A DNA stretch of 64,000 nt from Treponema sp. (GTDB taxonomy: Bacteria; Spirochaetota; Spirochaetia; Treponematales; Treponemataceae), in the NCBI GenBank assembly GCA_016286535.1, contig JAEESZ010000001.1, positions 245,643 to 309,642 on the forward strand. Reading direction: 5' to 3'. The notes beneath the pieces were generated by a model that saw nothing but the letters and a program-made list of their open reading frames with translations, was not told the DNA's origin and did not search any database. The translations under genes and the position numbers were made by a program. Positions 1 to 9,117 of the stretch are shown piece after piece. Numbering within the stretch: position 1 is the stretch's first letter; each line of letters opens with the position of its first letter.

Positions 1-703
1 TAAAGGAATTAACGCCAGCTTCAATTAAGGCTGGAATCTGGTCAATAAGCTGTAAATCGCATGGAGAAAAATAATAGCCCTGTCTTTCTCCACCAGGAAC
101 TTCGGCTGTATAGAATCTTCGGCAAGCCTGGGCACACATACCACGGTTTGCAGATTTTCCACCAAGGAAGCTTGAGAATAAACAAAGGCCGGATTCACTT
201 ACACAGAGGGCACCATGAACAAAAGTTTCCAGGTCTGCATTAGTTTCCTGTTTTATTTTCTTAATTTCTTCAAGACCAAGTTCACGTGCAAGGACCATAC
301 GTTTTACACCGCATTTTTGCAGCAGTCTGACAGCATTTGAACTTTCTACATTCATTTGAGTTGAAGCGTGTAATTCCAGATTTGGAAAGAATTCCTGACA
401 CATACGCATTATTGCATAATCCTGTACAATAAGCGCATCAGGGCCAACTTCATTCAAATAAGAAAGAAACCTGTACAAACGTTCTGTTTCCCGTTCTTCG
501 CAAACAGTATTTACAGTTACATAAATTTTTTTGTTCTGTTTATGCAAACTGTCAACAGCTGCTTCAAACTGATTCCAGGCAAAGTTTGTAGTACGCAGTC
601 TTGCGTTAAAACTCTTTAATCCTAAATAAACTGCATCTGCACCTTCGCCAATTGCAGCTTCCAGAGACTCTATATTTCCTGCCGGAGCTAATAATTCAAT
701 CAT
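1..703 (-). CDS. Peptidase U32 family protein (RlhA/TrhP-like), C-terminus cut by the window edge
   Basis: The reading frame starts at ATG 703 and runs off the left edge after about 234 codons, so only the N-terminal part is present. The start MIELLAPAGN, then GADAVYLG, the HASTQMN segment and a Cys-containing stretch (HGALC, SGLCLFSS, NRGMCAQACRR) are characteristic of the U32 family. Characterised bacterial members hydroxylate RNA (TrhP on tRNA uridine-34, RlhA on 23S rRNA) using prephenate-dependent chemistry and Fe-S binding cysteines; others are annotated as collagenase-like proteases. Which subgroup this is cannot be told from half the protein. It lies 30 bp downstream of the lipoprotein gene on the same strand. 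No Shine-Dalgarno sequence is visible; a TATATT box (710-715) ends six bases before the ATG, suggesting its own promoter and a near-leaderless transcript. Confidence 0.88.
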   Translation of the reverse strand, partial: MIELLAPAGNIESLEAAIGEGADAVYLGLKSFNARLRTTNFAWNQFEAAVDSLHKQNKKIYVTVNTVCEERETERLYRFLSYLNEVGPDALIVQDYAIMRMCQEFFPNLELHASTQMNVESSNAVRLLQKCGVKRMVLARELGLEEIKKIKQETNADLETFVHGALCVSESGLCLFSSFLGGKSANRGMCAQACRRFYTAEVPGGERQGYYFSPCDLQLIDQIPALIEAGVNSF

Positions 704-733
704 AAAAAAAATATAGCATAATTATGATGATTA

Positions 734-1957
734 TTAAAGCGAACCGGGACTAGAATTTCCTACACTCCATTCACCACTTTCTATATTTCTAATAAGAACC
801 TTACTTGCGGTCAGGCTTTCTGAATTAATGGCAGAGCTTACAGAGGCATCTTCATAAAAATCTGCAAAGCCTTCTTCCACAGAAAAATCAGTCTTTAAAT
901 AATCGCTCCATTTTTCTATTGAATAATTACTGTACATAACGGCTTCTACAATTTTTCCATTTATAAGATTTTTGATTACAAGAATATCATTTTTATCGCC
1001 CATAGGTTTACTTTCACTGGTATTCCATAAATCCCTGTAACTTCCACAATAACCTGAAAAAGCAAGATTTAAATCATCCCCTTCTTCGCTGATGCAGCCG
1101 TTTTCTTTACTTCTTGGATGAATTAAAAAGATTTCTCCTTCAGAAACTTCCACCGCCGGCAACTCATAGCAATTCTGCAAGCCTTCGTACCCGCTGCACA
1201 AAGCAAGTCCTGCCAGGTTTCCCCCTGACAAGGCAAGGCATTCTACATACTCAAGCCTTCTAATTCCGGCTTCCTTTTCGCTTTTGTTGGCTGTGACCAG
1301 ATTGGTATGAATTTCTGTAATCAAAAGCGCTGGCAGACGATTGTTATAAGCCATAAAAGGTAAAAGAAAAGAAAGTGAATTTCCACTCTTATCAAGGGCA
1401 ATTCCATATAGCTGATACTTTTGTCCAACCCGGGTATTCTGATCAAAATGAACATAAACAAAGTTCTGATTATCTGCTTGGTCATAGACGGCACTGCATT
1501 CAATTTTTCCAAAAAGCCCGGAAGCACTTTGTAAGGCAGGAGGAAGGAAGGCTTCATATCCCGAGAAAAGAGAATCTTCGCTTTCAAGGCCGGCTCCCCC
1601 GCCGCCAACGTAATTTTCCCCGCCAGTGTAATTTTCCCCGACAGCGTAAGATTCCACGCCAGAGTAAGTTCCCGCATCAAAGCCAGTTCCCGCTTCCAGG
1701 CTGTCAGAGACGCCCTCTATAAAAGGTGACAGCACCAGATCTTTTAAGGTAACGCTTTGAGAAAACTGCATGGCCAGAGTATTTTCGTCTACCACATAGT
1801 AATCCATAATTTTTGGGCAGGAGTAATTGCCTCCCAGAATCTGAATACCATGAGTCGTAACCCTGCATGAAAAAGGCAAAACCGCAAGAAGTACCAGAGA
1901 GGTAATCATTGCGGTTTGTAAAATAATTAAGAGTATTTTAGTAAAACTTTTGTTCAT
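734..1957 (-). CDS. Lipoprotein with lamin-tail-like C-terminal region
   Basis: The start is placed at ATG 1957 because it follows a strong ribosome-binding site (AGGGGGA) and gives a signal peptide ending in a lipobox (LPFSC); an upstream in-frame ATG at 2005 would put the signal peptide 16 residues inside the protein. The product is about 407 residues. After the lipidated Cys comes a short beta-rich region, then a low-complexity Gly/Tyr stretch of imperfect GENY-type repeats (about residues 90-125). The second half (LLITEIHTN, RLEYVECLAL, GEIFLIH, NDILVI, VEAVMYSNY) has the strand order of a lamin-tail/LTD-like fold, often found in secreted bacterial proteins. The role is unknown; outer-surface or periplasmic attachment is inferred from the lipobox. 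Confidence 0.7.
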   Translation of the reverse strand: MNKSFTKILLIILQTAMITSLVLLAVLPFSCRVTTHGIQILGGNYSCPKIMDYYVVDENTLAMQFSQSVTLKDLVLSPFIEGVSDSLEAGTGFDAGTYSGVESYAVGENYTGGENYVGGGGAGLESEDSLFSGYEAFLPPALQSASGLFGKIECSAVYDQADNQNFVYVHFDQNTRVGQKYQLYGIALDKSGNSLSFLLPFMAYNNRLPALLITEIHTNLVTANKSEKEAGIRRLEYVECLALSGGNLAGLALCSGYEGLQNCYELPAVEVSEGEIFLIHPRSKENGCISEEGDDLNLAFSGYCGSYRDLWNTSESKPMGDKNDILVIKNLINGKIVEAVMYSNYSIEKWSDYLKTDFSVEEGFADFYEDASVSSAINSESLTASKVLIRNIESGEWSVGNSSPGSL

Positions 1958-2032
1958 AAATCCCCCTGTACAGATATTATTGACAGGAAAATTCGTTTTT
2001 AACAAAAATTCTACATTTTTTTATATTTTTTT

Positions 2033-2737
2033 TTAGAACTGGGCTGCTTCTACCATATAGCGGATAGAAATACCTGCATCATCTTCAAACATTTTTTCAA
2101 CAACAAAAATAAGATTTTTTTCTGATTTGTCACAGAAGATTCTTTCAATTTTATAATTGCTTACACCTTTTCTAACAATATCAGGTGAACCAACTTTTTT
2201 TGTCATTAAAACATTTCCTTTGGCATCTGTTTTTACAACATTAATATAGAAAGATGATTTTACATTCTTTCCCTTGCCTGTAATTGTAGGAACAAGATTG
2301 ATTGTATAAGTATCAGGATTTTCAATATCTGAACCGCGGAAATCTGTAAATTTAATTTCGTCAGTTCCCTTTTTGTTTATATCTTCAAGAATGTAAAGAA
2401 CATGATCGGCATTTGCAGGACTTGTTTTAAAATCCTTCATATAATAATAGCTTTTTGCTTCAAGAGCTTCATAAACTTCTTTTCCAGATTTATCTGCAGT
2501 AACGCTGGAAGGCTTTGTCTTAAAGACACCTGCATCAACATAATCATTTGCAGCAATATCTACCTGGTAAATTTCTGCCCAGCCCTGGAATTTCTTATCT
2601 ATTTTTCCGTACTGACCAAAGACATAATACTTCCCGTCTGCTGTAAAGCCGCAGTCAACAAAACTTGCAACATCCCCTGCAAATAAAGAAGTTATACTTA
2701 AAGCAAAAATTAATGCCAGATTTAATATTTTTTTCAT
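2033..2737 (-). CDS. Predicted secreted protein, DUF2259-like
   Basis: A 234-residue protein with a clear signal peptide (MKKILNLALIFALSITSLFA, cleavage before GDV). The mature N-terminus (FVDCGFTADGKYYVFGQYG, then GWAEIYQVDI) has the pattern I associate with the predicted secreted protein family DUF2259; this is recall of the family, not a search. The ATG at 2737 is preceded by GGGAGGA, so the start is secure. No enzyme motif was seen. It sits upstream of the lipoprotein gene on the same strand with a 75-bp gap, so the two may share a transcript. Confidence 0.65.
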   Translation of the reverse strand: MKKILNLALIFALSITSLFAGDVASFVDCGFTADGKYYVFGQYGKIDKKFQGWAEIYQVDIAANDYVDAGVFKTKPSSVTADKSGKEVYEALEAKSYYYMKDFKTSPANADHVLYILEDINKKGTDEIKFTDFRGSDIENPDTYTINLVPTITGKGKNVKSSFYINVVKTDAKGNVLMTKKVGSPDIVRKGVSNYKIERIFCDKSEKNLIFVVEKMFEDDAGISIRYMVEAAQF

Positions 2738-2831
2738 TTTGTCCTCCCGATTAAAACGATGACATTTATTTAATTTTCGGATTAATTTAAAAAGTCTTTA
2801 CTATTATTTGGATTCACGATACCTTTTAAAT

Positions 2832-3647
2832 ATGACAATAAAATTTCGTAACAGATTGAATATCGGCTTTATTTGTTTTTCGATTTTTATTTTTTTAGTT
2901 AGTATTTCTTTCTTTATACACAGTCTTATTGCCGGAAATTACACTCTGCCAGATTTTACTGCAGGCTCTTCTTCCCAGTCCTTTTTTTTACGCTACAGAA
3001 TCTATTATGTCTTTGCAAGCATCATCTTTTTAATGCTTTATACAATTGCAACCAGCTTTTATCTCTGGCTGGGTTTTGAAAAAACTCAGTCTTCCGAAGT
3101 TGTTTTTATTTTACTTTTTCTTGCTTCTTTTATTTTTGATTCAGCAAGACTTCTTATTCCTTTTTATTATACAAAGGGACCCTACTCCACTTTTATTTTT
3201 ACCCTGGGAAACTTTATCATTCTTTCAAGAATTCTAGCACCTCTTTCTTTACTAAGTCTTAATGTTTTTACAACAGAAGATGAAAGGCAGAATGTAGAAA
3301 GAAACTTACTTATGATTTTAGTTTGTGCGACAATTTTTGCAGTTTACATTCCTCTTAATACAGGAACCGTTTATAAAAATTTCGCAATTTCCTACAGCTT
3401 TGATAAAACAATTTTTATTACCCAGATAACAATAAATATTCTTACAATTTTTATTATGTTCCTCAGGCAGTTTAATGCAAAATCAAGTCAGATTTTAACC
3501 TTCGGCTATGCCATGATTAGTTTTGGCTATATTATTCTATTCAATACCTGGAATCTGCTTACCCTTACAGCGGGAATTATTCTTACAACAACCGGTACAA
3601 TTCTCTATCTTGGTTCCCTGCACAAAGGCTACATGTTTGATATGTAA
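2832..3647 (+). CDS. Multi-pass membrane protein of unknown function
   Basis: About 271 residues from ATG 2832, or 279 from a TTG at 2808; neither has a convincing ribosome-binding site, so the start is uncertain. Seven to eight hydrophobic segments cover almost the whole length (for example IGFICFSIFIFLVSISFFI near the N-terminus and a C-terminal pair ending LYLGSLHKGY). There is no signal peptidase site, large soluble domain or recognisable active-site motif. The 3' end overlaps the convergent lipid-kinase-like gene by 19 bp. The layout resembles 7-TM sensory or transport domains of spirochaetes, but I do not recognise the family. Confidence 0.6.
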   Translation: MTIKFRNRLNIGFICFSIFIFLVSISFFIHSLIAGNYTLPDFTAGSSSQSFFLRYRIYYVFASIIFLMLYTIATSFYLWLGFEKTQSSEVVFILLFLASFIFDSARLLIPFYYTKGPYSTFIFTLGNFIILSRILAPLSLLSLNVFTTEDERQNVERNLLMILVCATIFAVYIPLNTGTVYKNFAISYSFDKTIFITQITINILTIFIMFLRQFNAKSSQILTFGYAMISFGYIILFNTWNLLTLTAGIILTTTGTILYLGSLHKGYMFDM

Positions 3648-4261
3648 AAATAAACAGAACCTATAGAAATCGGAATAAGTACATTATCAAAATCATTTAA
3701 AGGAAGCATTTCTAAAAACATTGCAACGACTGCTAAAATAAGGCTTACAAAGGTATTTCTGCAGTAACAGAATGATGCAATATAAACTGCAAAAAAACAG
3801 GTAAGGCTTCCGGCAACAGTTTTTCCGTGACAGCCGGGAATCTGAACTTTACCCATTAATTTTCCGCCAAGACTTGCAAGCCCGTCTCCAAAAGAAAGGG
3901 CAAAAATTCCTACCGTTGCAGAAGGCAGAGGCAGGGTAAAAACAGCCAGCAGAATGCCAATAACCAGAGTAACAGGACCTAAAACAAATTTATTTTCATC
4001 TCTTTTTCTGGCGGCAGTTTCTGTAATTTTTGAAATTAAAGGGATAGGATGATTTTTAATTCTTAAAAGTTCACTTACAGAATAAAAAACCAGGGCAAAA
4101 AGCAAAAGAAAGATAACAGGCCGGTAAAAATATTTTAAGGCAAGAGGCACAAAAGCAGAACAGATATGGATGGATTTTCTAAAAATCTCCTTTTTAAGAC
4201 TGTTGATTCTCTGTCTGCTTATAATACCAGAAATAATATTATACTGTGCATCTTCTTTCAT
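3629..4261 (-). CDS. CTP-dependent diacylglycerol/dolichol/phytol kinase-like membrane protein
   Basis: A 210-residue polytopic membrane protein. The segment FALSFGDGLASLGGKLMGK followed by HGKTVAGSLTCF is the signature of the SEC59/VTE5/Dgk1 group, which uses CTP to phosphorylate lipid alcohols and is related to CDP-diglyceride synthases; the N-terminal RKSIHI motif also fits. The likely substrate is a diacylglycerol or polyprenol, but this cannot be resolved from sequence. Its ATG lies two bases after the stop codon of the large TPR gene, so it is probably translationally coupled to it. Its last 19 bp overlap the convergent membrane-protein gene. Confidence 0.75.
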   Translation of the reverse strand: MKEDAQYNIISGIISRQRINSLKKEIFRKSIHICSAFVPLALKYFYRPVIFLLLFALVFYSVSELLRIKNHPIPLISKITETAARKRDENKFVLGPVTLVIGILLAVFTLPLPSATVGIFALSFGDGLASLGGKLMGKVQIPGCHGKTVAGSLTCFFAVYIASFCYCRNTFVSLILAVVAMFLEMLPLNDFDNVLIPISIGSVYFYISNM

Positions 4262-4263
4262 AC

Positions 4264-7200
4264 TTAGAACTTTTCTTTATCACTAATAGTTTTCTTAATA
4301 TCAAGATAAATTGCAGGTTCAAATTCAGGAACTCTGTTTGTAATGTATTTTATATTCTGCTCAGCAAGGTTACTTCCCGGCAATCTTTCCATAGTCTGCT
4401 GATTTCTTGTCAAGGCATCCCAGGCACGTACTGACTGAGAGAACTGAACAATAGCCTGGGCATTCATATTACTGTTTCCGGTTCTCTTTGCAAGTTTATA
4501 GAGGGTAACTCCGTAGTTGTTTGAAACAGTAAGATAGGTATTTACCAGGTCATAATCCTTATTATTTGTCTGAGGATAAATTGCTCCGCTTTCTGCAACC
4601 TTTTCGTCCAGTTTCTGTAAAAGCTGTTCATAGTAGCCCTGGGCAGCGTAATAGTCTCCCCTTATAGAAAGGGTATTTGCCATGGCCTGCATAAGATTCT
4701 GCTCTTTTACATTACCATCTCCGGCTTTCATAAAGGAACCAAGAGCTTCTGCATAATTTGATTTTTTATACTGGATATAACCAATCTTATATCTTATAGA
4801 AGGAGAATCGTTATCAAGCTCAATGGAATTCTTATAGTTATTTAGAGCTTCATCATAGTCGCCCGAAATAAAGTACTTAAGGTTTGCAAGATCTTCGAAG
4901 AGTTTACCAATCTGAGGAGTACCTTCAAAACCTGCATTATCCCGCTCGGTAGTATAAAGGGTGATGCCGTCTGCAAGCTGCTCCTGAGCCTTTAAGTAAT
5001 CAGAAGTAAAGATATAATGCTCGCCAAGAAGGCGGTAAGAATCAATATATTTATAGATATCGCGTTTTTTAAGGGACTTTGCCTTATTAAAAGTATCGAT
5101 TGTTTTTGTAAAGGTTGGCTCTACAGCAGAAGTTTCGTTAGAAACAACATAATAGCGGCCAAGATTATAGAGGGCAACAGGATTATCCTTATCAACTTTT
5201 ACAGCCCTTAACAAAAGGCTTCTGAGACCTTCAATCTGATATCTTAAATATTCTTCAGATGGAGACAGTTCTCCAAAGGCTTTATCGAGTAAATAGCCGC
5301 TTAATTCAGTCCAGTCCTGACCGCACAAAGATTTTTCTTTAGGTTCAAAGCGTTTCTGTAAGCCGATTACCTGACGCAGATTATCTGTACGGATAAAGTA
5401 ACGCATCATTCTTGATTCATACAAATCATTAGACTTGTAAAGCTGAATTAAAGTTGCATACTGCTGGCGGGCCAGTTCAAACTTCTGAGGATCTTTTTCT
5501 GTACCCCATTCAAGGTAAATGTCACCTAATTTTAATATTCCATCAGCATCATTTATATGATAATCAAGAACTTCTCGTTTTACTATTTCTTCTGCCTTTT
5601 CATAATTTGCCAGATCTTCAAGTTCCATATCTGCATATTCAAGACCGGCCTCTTTATCATGCTTAAAGCAGATTAAGATATTTTCATACATCTTTTCTGA
5701 ACGCTGATACTGTTTGTGTTCCCTGTAACCCCGGGCATATTTAAAGAACCAGTTTTTATTGTACCTGTATTCAATAGCTCTTTCAAAATTAATTTCTGCC
5801 TGAGGATATTCATCCTGTTCAAGTAAGGCATAACCCTGCTTGTAAAAATGATTTGCCCTTAAAGGATTATAAATGCAGTATCTTGAGAAATTAAAAAGTC
5901 CCCAGAAAACAAAGAGAGAAACAAGACCTACCAGTAAGCCAGGAATGATTTTATTTCTGAGCTGATAAGAAAGGGATTTTTTGTATGCTTCATATTCTTC
6001 TGCAGTTCTGTGTTCATAATCACGAGGAACCGGAATGGAAATATCAAGCATTTTTTCAAGGAAGCTTGCAACCTGACGGGCTGGAGCCTTATTAAGGATT
6101 TTTTCGATGATTTCAAATTCTGCATCATCTGTAAATTCATCCTGAACAATAAAATCTTCGAAGGCAAGTCTTACATTAAGAGGATACTCATTAAAGTTTT
6201 TAAGGAAGGTTTTATACTGCTCATCAGATAAGGTATTTGGTGGAAGTTCTTCGCTTTCCAATGCATTAGAAAAATCTGCTTCATCAACATCGTTCTTACC
6301 TTTTTTAGAACGTCTGCCCTTTGATTTTCCTTTTGTAGTTTTTACAATTGCCGGAGTTGATTTTTCTTCCTTTGCAGTATCAACATCTGAGAAGCCAGGA
6401 ATTTCAAAATCCCCTTCCATTCCAAAATCATCACCGTTACCAAGCTCAAAATCAGGCCCCTCGCCTTTCAACTGAGAGTCTGTATCAGGAAGATTAAAAT
6501 CAAGGCCTTCCATTTCTGAAGTATCAAAATCTTCTTCAGGAACTTCGCCAAAATCATCCTGAGAATCGCTTTCTTCTATCTGATTGTCCGCATTGTCAAA
6601 ACTGTCCTGGCCATCAAAGCTGTCCTGCGAGTCCGGACTTTCCTGATCGTCCGGGAGTTCTACATCAGAAGCTTCGTAAAGGCCGTCTGGCGTAGAAAAG
6701 TCTGCGTCGTCCATCGAAGGAAGGGCATCGCCGGAATCTAAATCGCCTGAGGCAAAATCATCGTCCATGCCGTCCATGGAAGGAAGTTCATCGTCCGGTA
6801 AAGAAAAATCGTCGTCGGAAGCTGAATCTTCGTCGGCAGGAGCCACGTCTTCGTCGGCGGCAGTTGTATCTTCTCCGGCAGGAGCCTCTTCTTCTCCGGA
6901 AGGAAGTGAATTCTCATCGGCAGGAGCTGTGTCTGTATCTTCGGCTCCGAAATCTAAATCGCCTGAGGCAAAATCGCCGTCCATGCCGTCCATCGAAGGA
7001 AGGGCATCATCCGGTAAAGAAAAATCTTCGTCTACAGAAGGAAGTTCTTCGCCCGCAGAAAGCTCTTCGTCTGCAGAAGGAAGTTCTTCGCCCGCAGAAA
7101 GCTCTTCATCAGCAGCAGGAAGTTCATCTGCGGCAGATGCTGAATCTTCATCAAGGGATGGGAGGTCTTCATCTAAGGAAGGTAACTCTTCATCAAGGCC

Positions 7201-8178
7201 AGGCAGGGCTTCATCGGCGGAAGAAAGATTGTCGTCTAAAGAAAGTTCTTCGTCTGCAGCAGGCAGTTCATCGGCGGAAGGAAGATTATCGTCTAAAGAA
7301 AGTTCTTCGACTGCGGAAGGCTCTTCATCAGCTGCAGAAAGTTCATCTGCCGCAGAGGCTAAATCATCATCAAGGGAAGGAAGCTCTTCATCAAGCGAAG
7401 GTAAGTCTTCGTCTAAGGAAGGTAAATCTTCTTCCGGTAAAGCAAAGTCGTCGCCAGAAGAAGCGGAATCAGCCCCGGAAGAAACAATATCATCAGGTAA
7501 AGAAAAATCGTCCGCACCAGAGGCAGAAGCTGTTTTTGTAGATGGCTCACTATCGCCAGGTAAAGGTAAATCTTCGCCAGGTAAAGCAAAATCATCCCCA
7601 GGCAAAGAAAAATCATCATCAAAAGAAGGTAAATCCTCTTCTAAAGACGGAATATCTTCCCCGGCATCTTCTATTTCGTCCTCGTCCTCATTCTCTTCTT
7701 CATCTTCCTGAGGAGCATCAAAACCTGCTCCTGCAAGCAGGGCATCAAGACCTAAATCTGCAACAGAAACTTCCTCAGGTTCTTCTTCCTCAACGGGAGC
7801 CTCTTCTTCTTCGTCCATAAACATGGAAAGGTCCGGCATGGAAGCATCAGAATCATCAGACTGGGCAACAGGGTTCAAAAGTGCAGATAAATCAGGGGCT
7901 TCAAAAGCAGGTGCGGCTTCGGTATTTGTATCTTTTTTAGCAGAAGGAGAAGCAAGTCCAACCAGGTCAGATAAATCTTCCTCAACATTCGACAAATCTT
8001 CCGGTGCTTCTTTTAATGGCATTCCAAGAACGAAATCTTCAGAATCGTTTACATCCTGAATCTCCTTTGGAATAGGAACTTTTACAGGGCTTTCGCCTCT
8101 GCTGGCACGAACTGTAACCTCATCACCTAGAGAAAGAATATCACTATTGAACTGTTTTAGCTGACTTAAGCCTGGCAT
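4264..8178 (-). CDS. Large acidic-repeat/TPR membrane protein, candidate periplasmic flagellar collar protein
   Basis: A 1304-residue protein. Residues 1-60 are a conserved-looking head (MPGLSQLKQFNSDILSLGDE). Residues about 65-600 are extremely acidic and carry imperfect heptads of the type DLPSLDE. A basic patch (GKSKGRRSKKGK) and a short helical domain follow, then one transmembrane segment at about 741-765 (IIPGLLVGLVSLFVFWGLF). The remaining roughly 540 residues are tetratricopeptide-like helices (for example YKQGYALLEQDEYPQAEINFERAIEY). This head-membrane-TPR plan recalls the spirochaetal flagellar collar protein FlcA; that is inference from architecture. The promoter (8185-8214) predicts a leaderless mRNA. 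The lipid-kinase-like gene is directly downstream. A shadow frame on the other strand through the acidic repeats is not a gene. Confidence 0.85.
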   Translation of the reverse strand: MPGLSQLKQFNSDILSLGDEVTVRASRGESPVKVPIPKEIQDVNDSEDFVLGMPLKEAPEDLSNVEEDLSDLVGLASPSAKKDTNTEAAPAFEAPDLSALLNPVAQSDDSDASMPDLSMFMDEEEEAPVEEEEPEEVSVADLGLDALLAGAGFDAPQEDEEENEDEDEIEDAGEDIPSLEEDLPSFDDDFSLPGDDFALPGEDLPLPGDSEPSTKTASASGADDFSLPDDIVSSGADSASSGDDFALPEEDLPSLDEDLPSLDEELPSLDDDLASAADELSAADEEPSAVEELSLDDNLPSADELPAADEELSLDDNLSSADEALPGLDEELPSLDEDLPSLDEDSASAADELPAADEELSAGEELPSADEELSAGEELPSVDEDFSLPDDALPSMDGMDGDFASGDLDFGAEDTDTAPADENSLPSGEEEAPAGEDTTAADEDVAPADEDSASDDDFSLPDDELPSMDGMDDDFASGDLDSGDALPSMDDADFSTPDGLYEASDVELPDDQESPDSQDSFDGQDSFDNADNQIEESDSQDDFGEVPEEDFDTSEMEGLDFNLPDTDSQLKGEGPDFELGNGDDFGMEGDFEIPGFSDVDTAKEEKSTPAIVKTTKGKSKGRRSKKGKNDVDEADFSNALESEELPPNTLSDEQYKTFLKNFNEYPLNVRLAFEDFIVQDEFTDDAEFEIIEKILNKAPARQVASFLEKMLDISIPVPRDYEHRTAEEYEAYKKSLSYQLRNKIIPGLLVGLVSLFVFWGLFNFSRYCIYNPLRANHFYKQGYALLEQDEYPQAEINFERAIEYRYNKNWFFKYARGYREHKQYQRSEKMYENILICFKHDKEAGLEYADMELEDLANYEKAEEIVKREVLDYHINDADGILKLGDIYLEWGTEKDPQKFELARQQYATLIQLYKSNDLYESRMMRYFIRTDNLRQVIGLQKRFEPKEKSLCGQDWTELSGYLLDKAFGELSPSEEYLRYQIEGLRSLLLRAVKVDKDNPVALYNLGRYYVVSNETSAVEPTFTKTIDTFNKAKSLKKRDIYKYIDSYRLLGEHYIFTSDYLKAQEQLADGITLYTTERDNAGFEGTPQIGKLFEDLANLKYFISGDYDEALNNYKNSIELDNDSPSIRYKIGYIQYKKSNYAEALGSFMKAGDGNVKEQNLMQAMANTLSIRGDYYAAQGYYEQLLQKLDEKVAESGAIYPQTNNKDYDLVNTYLTVSNNYGVTLYKLAKRTGNSNMNAQAIVQFSQSVRAWDALTRNQQTMERLPGSNLAEQNIKYITNRVPEFEPAIYLDIKKTISDKEKF

Positions 8179-8184
8179 ATTATA

Positions 8185-8214
8185 ATTTTACCCCACAATA
8201 CTTCTAAAAAACAA
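8185..8214 (-). promoter_or_regulatory. Promoter of the acidic-repeat/TPR gene
   Basis: On the minus strand TTGTTT (8209-8214), an 18-bp spacer and TAAAAT (8185-8190) precede the ATG at 8178 by six bases. A sigma-70 start 6-8 bases after the -10 box would fall on or next to the A of the ATG. No Shine-Dalgarno sequence lies at a usable distance. Confidence 0.5.
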
Positions 8215-8349
8215 GTAGAAGTTATTTTTAAAAGGAACCCCTCATTTAATAAACGGAAAAAAAACAAAGTCACTTTAGTACTTTATTATATATAGTATAA
8301 AATTTGATTTTTTAATTAATATTTTTGCCCTGCTGCCGATAACTAAAAT

Positions 8350-9075
8350 ATGAAAAAGACAAAAATTCTCTTATCTGCCGCACTCTTTTTAGGGCTTGCA
8401 GTATCAGGTCTTAATGCCGCAGAAAGCACAAATTATCAGAATTTTGAACTGGATACTCTTTTGCACAACATAGAAAAGCCCTGCGCTCCAATTCTAACCG
8501 ACGATTACATTATTTTTACCGCAGACATGCACAACCGCTTTGTTGGCATTGCCTTCGATTTTGAAAATTACAAAATCATCCACCCTTTTGAGATTATGAC
8601 TCATACAGATGATGAGGGCGTAACTTCCAGAAGATACATGTTCTACTGCTATAAAAGGGAACATAAAATTGCCTCCCTTAAGTACCGCCTGGTTTTTGAC
8701 GGGCTTTGGACAGCAGACCCTCTTAATCCAAACAAAGAATATGATGAAGATATAAACCTTTATTTTTCAAAAGTTGAAGATCCCGGCAGCATAAAAATCT
8801 ATACACAGGTAACTAATGACGATTCCGTGCATTTTATTTATAAGGGCCAGTCGGGTCAGACTATAAGACTTGCAGGAAACTTTACTTCCTGGGATCCATG
8901 GATTTACACCTTAAAGGAAACCGCACCGGGATTCTATGAGTTAAATCTCCCGCTTACAAGGGGGACTTACTATTACAATTACTTTATAGGCCTTACCCCA
9001 ATTCTGGATGATTCAAATCCGAAGAAGGCTTACACAATGGACGGAAGGAGTGCAAATGTTATAGTTGTGGACTAA
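8350..9075 (+). CDS. Secreted protein with C-terminal glycogen-binding (CBM48/AMPK-beta-like) domain
   Basis: A 241-residue protein with a signal peptide (MKKTKILLSAALFLGLAVSGLNAAES). The first 150 mature residues are of unknown fold. The last about 80 (VHFIYKGQSGQTIRLAGNFTSWDPWIYTL, then GFYELNLPLTRGTYYYNYFI and a C-terminal SANVIVVD strand) match the early-set beta-sandwich of CBM48/AMPK glycogen-binding domains, including the conserved GNFTSWDP turn. The domain usually binds alpha-glucan, but in secreted bacterial proteins it can be purely structural. There is no catalytic domain. The gene precedes the cyclic-di-GMP protein by 42 bp in the same direction. Confidence 0.72.
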   Translation: MKKTKILLSAALFLGLAVSGLNAAESTNYQNFELDTLLHNIEKPCAPILTDDYIIFTADMHNRFVGIAFDFENYKIIHPFEIMTHTDDEGVTSRRYMFYCYKREHKIASLKYRLVFDGLWTADPLNPNKEYDEDINLYFSKVEDPGSIKIYTQVTNDDSVHFIYKGQSGQTIRLAGNFTSWDPWIYTLKETAPGFYELNLPLTRGTYYYNYFIGLTPILDDSNPKKAYTMDGRSANVIVVD

Positions 9076-9117
9076 TCTGCAACTAACATAAAAAAAAAAT
9101 TAATAAGGCAGTAAAGA

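Noticed and set aside
1321..1722. Overlapping repeat-rich frames of 115-119 codons on both strands
   Set aside because: They arise from the Gly/Tyr repeat DNA of the lipoprotein gene, which has a good start, signal peptide and fold pattern.
7000..7450. Possible CRISPR-like regular repeats
   Set aside because: The repeats are short, imperfect, without unique spacers, and coding for acidic heptads.
6767..7711. 314-codon Ser-rich open frame on the plus strand
   Set aside because: It is the complement of the acidic repeats of the minus-strand TPR gene; the composition follows from the repeated GAA/TCT-type DNA, and it has no ribosome-binding site or domain.
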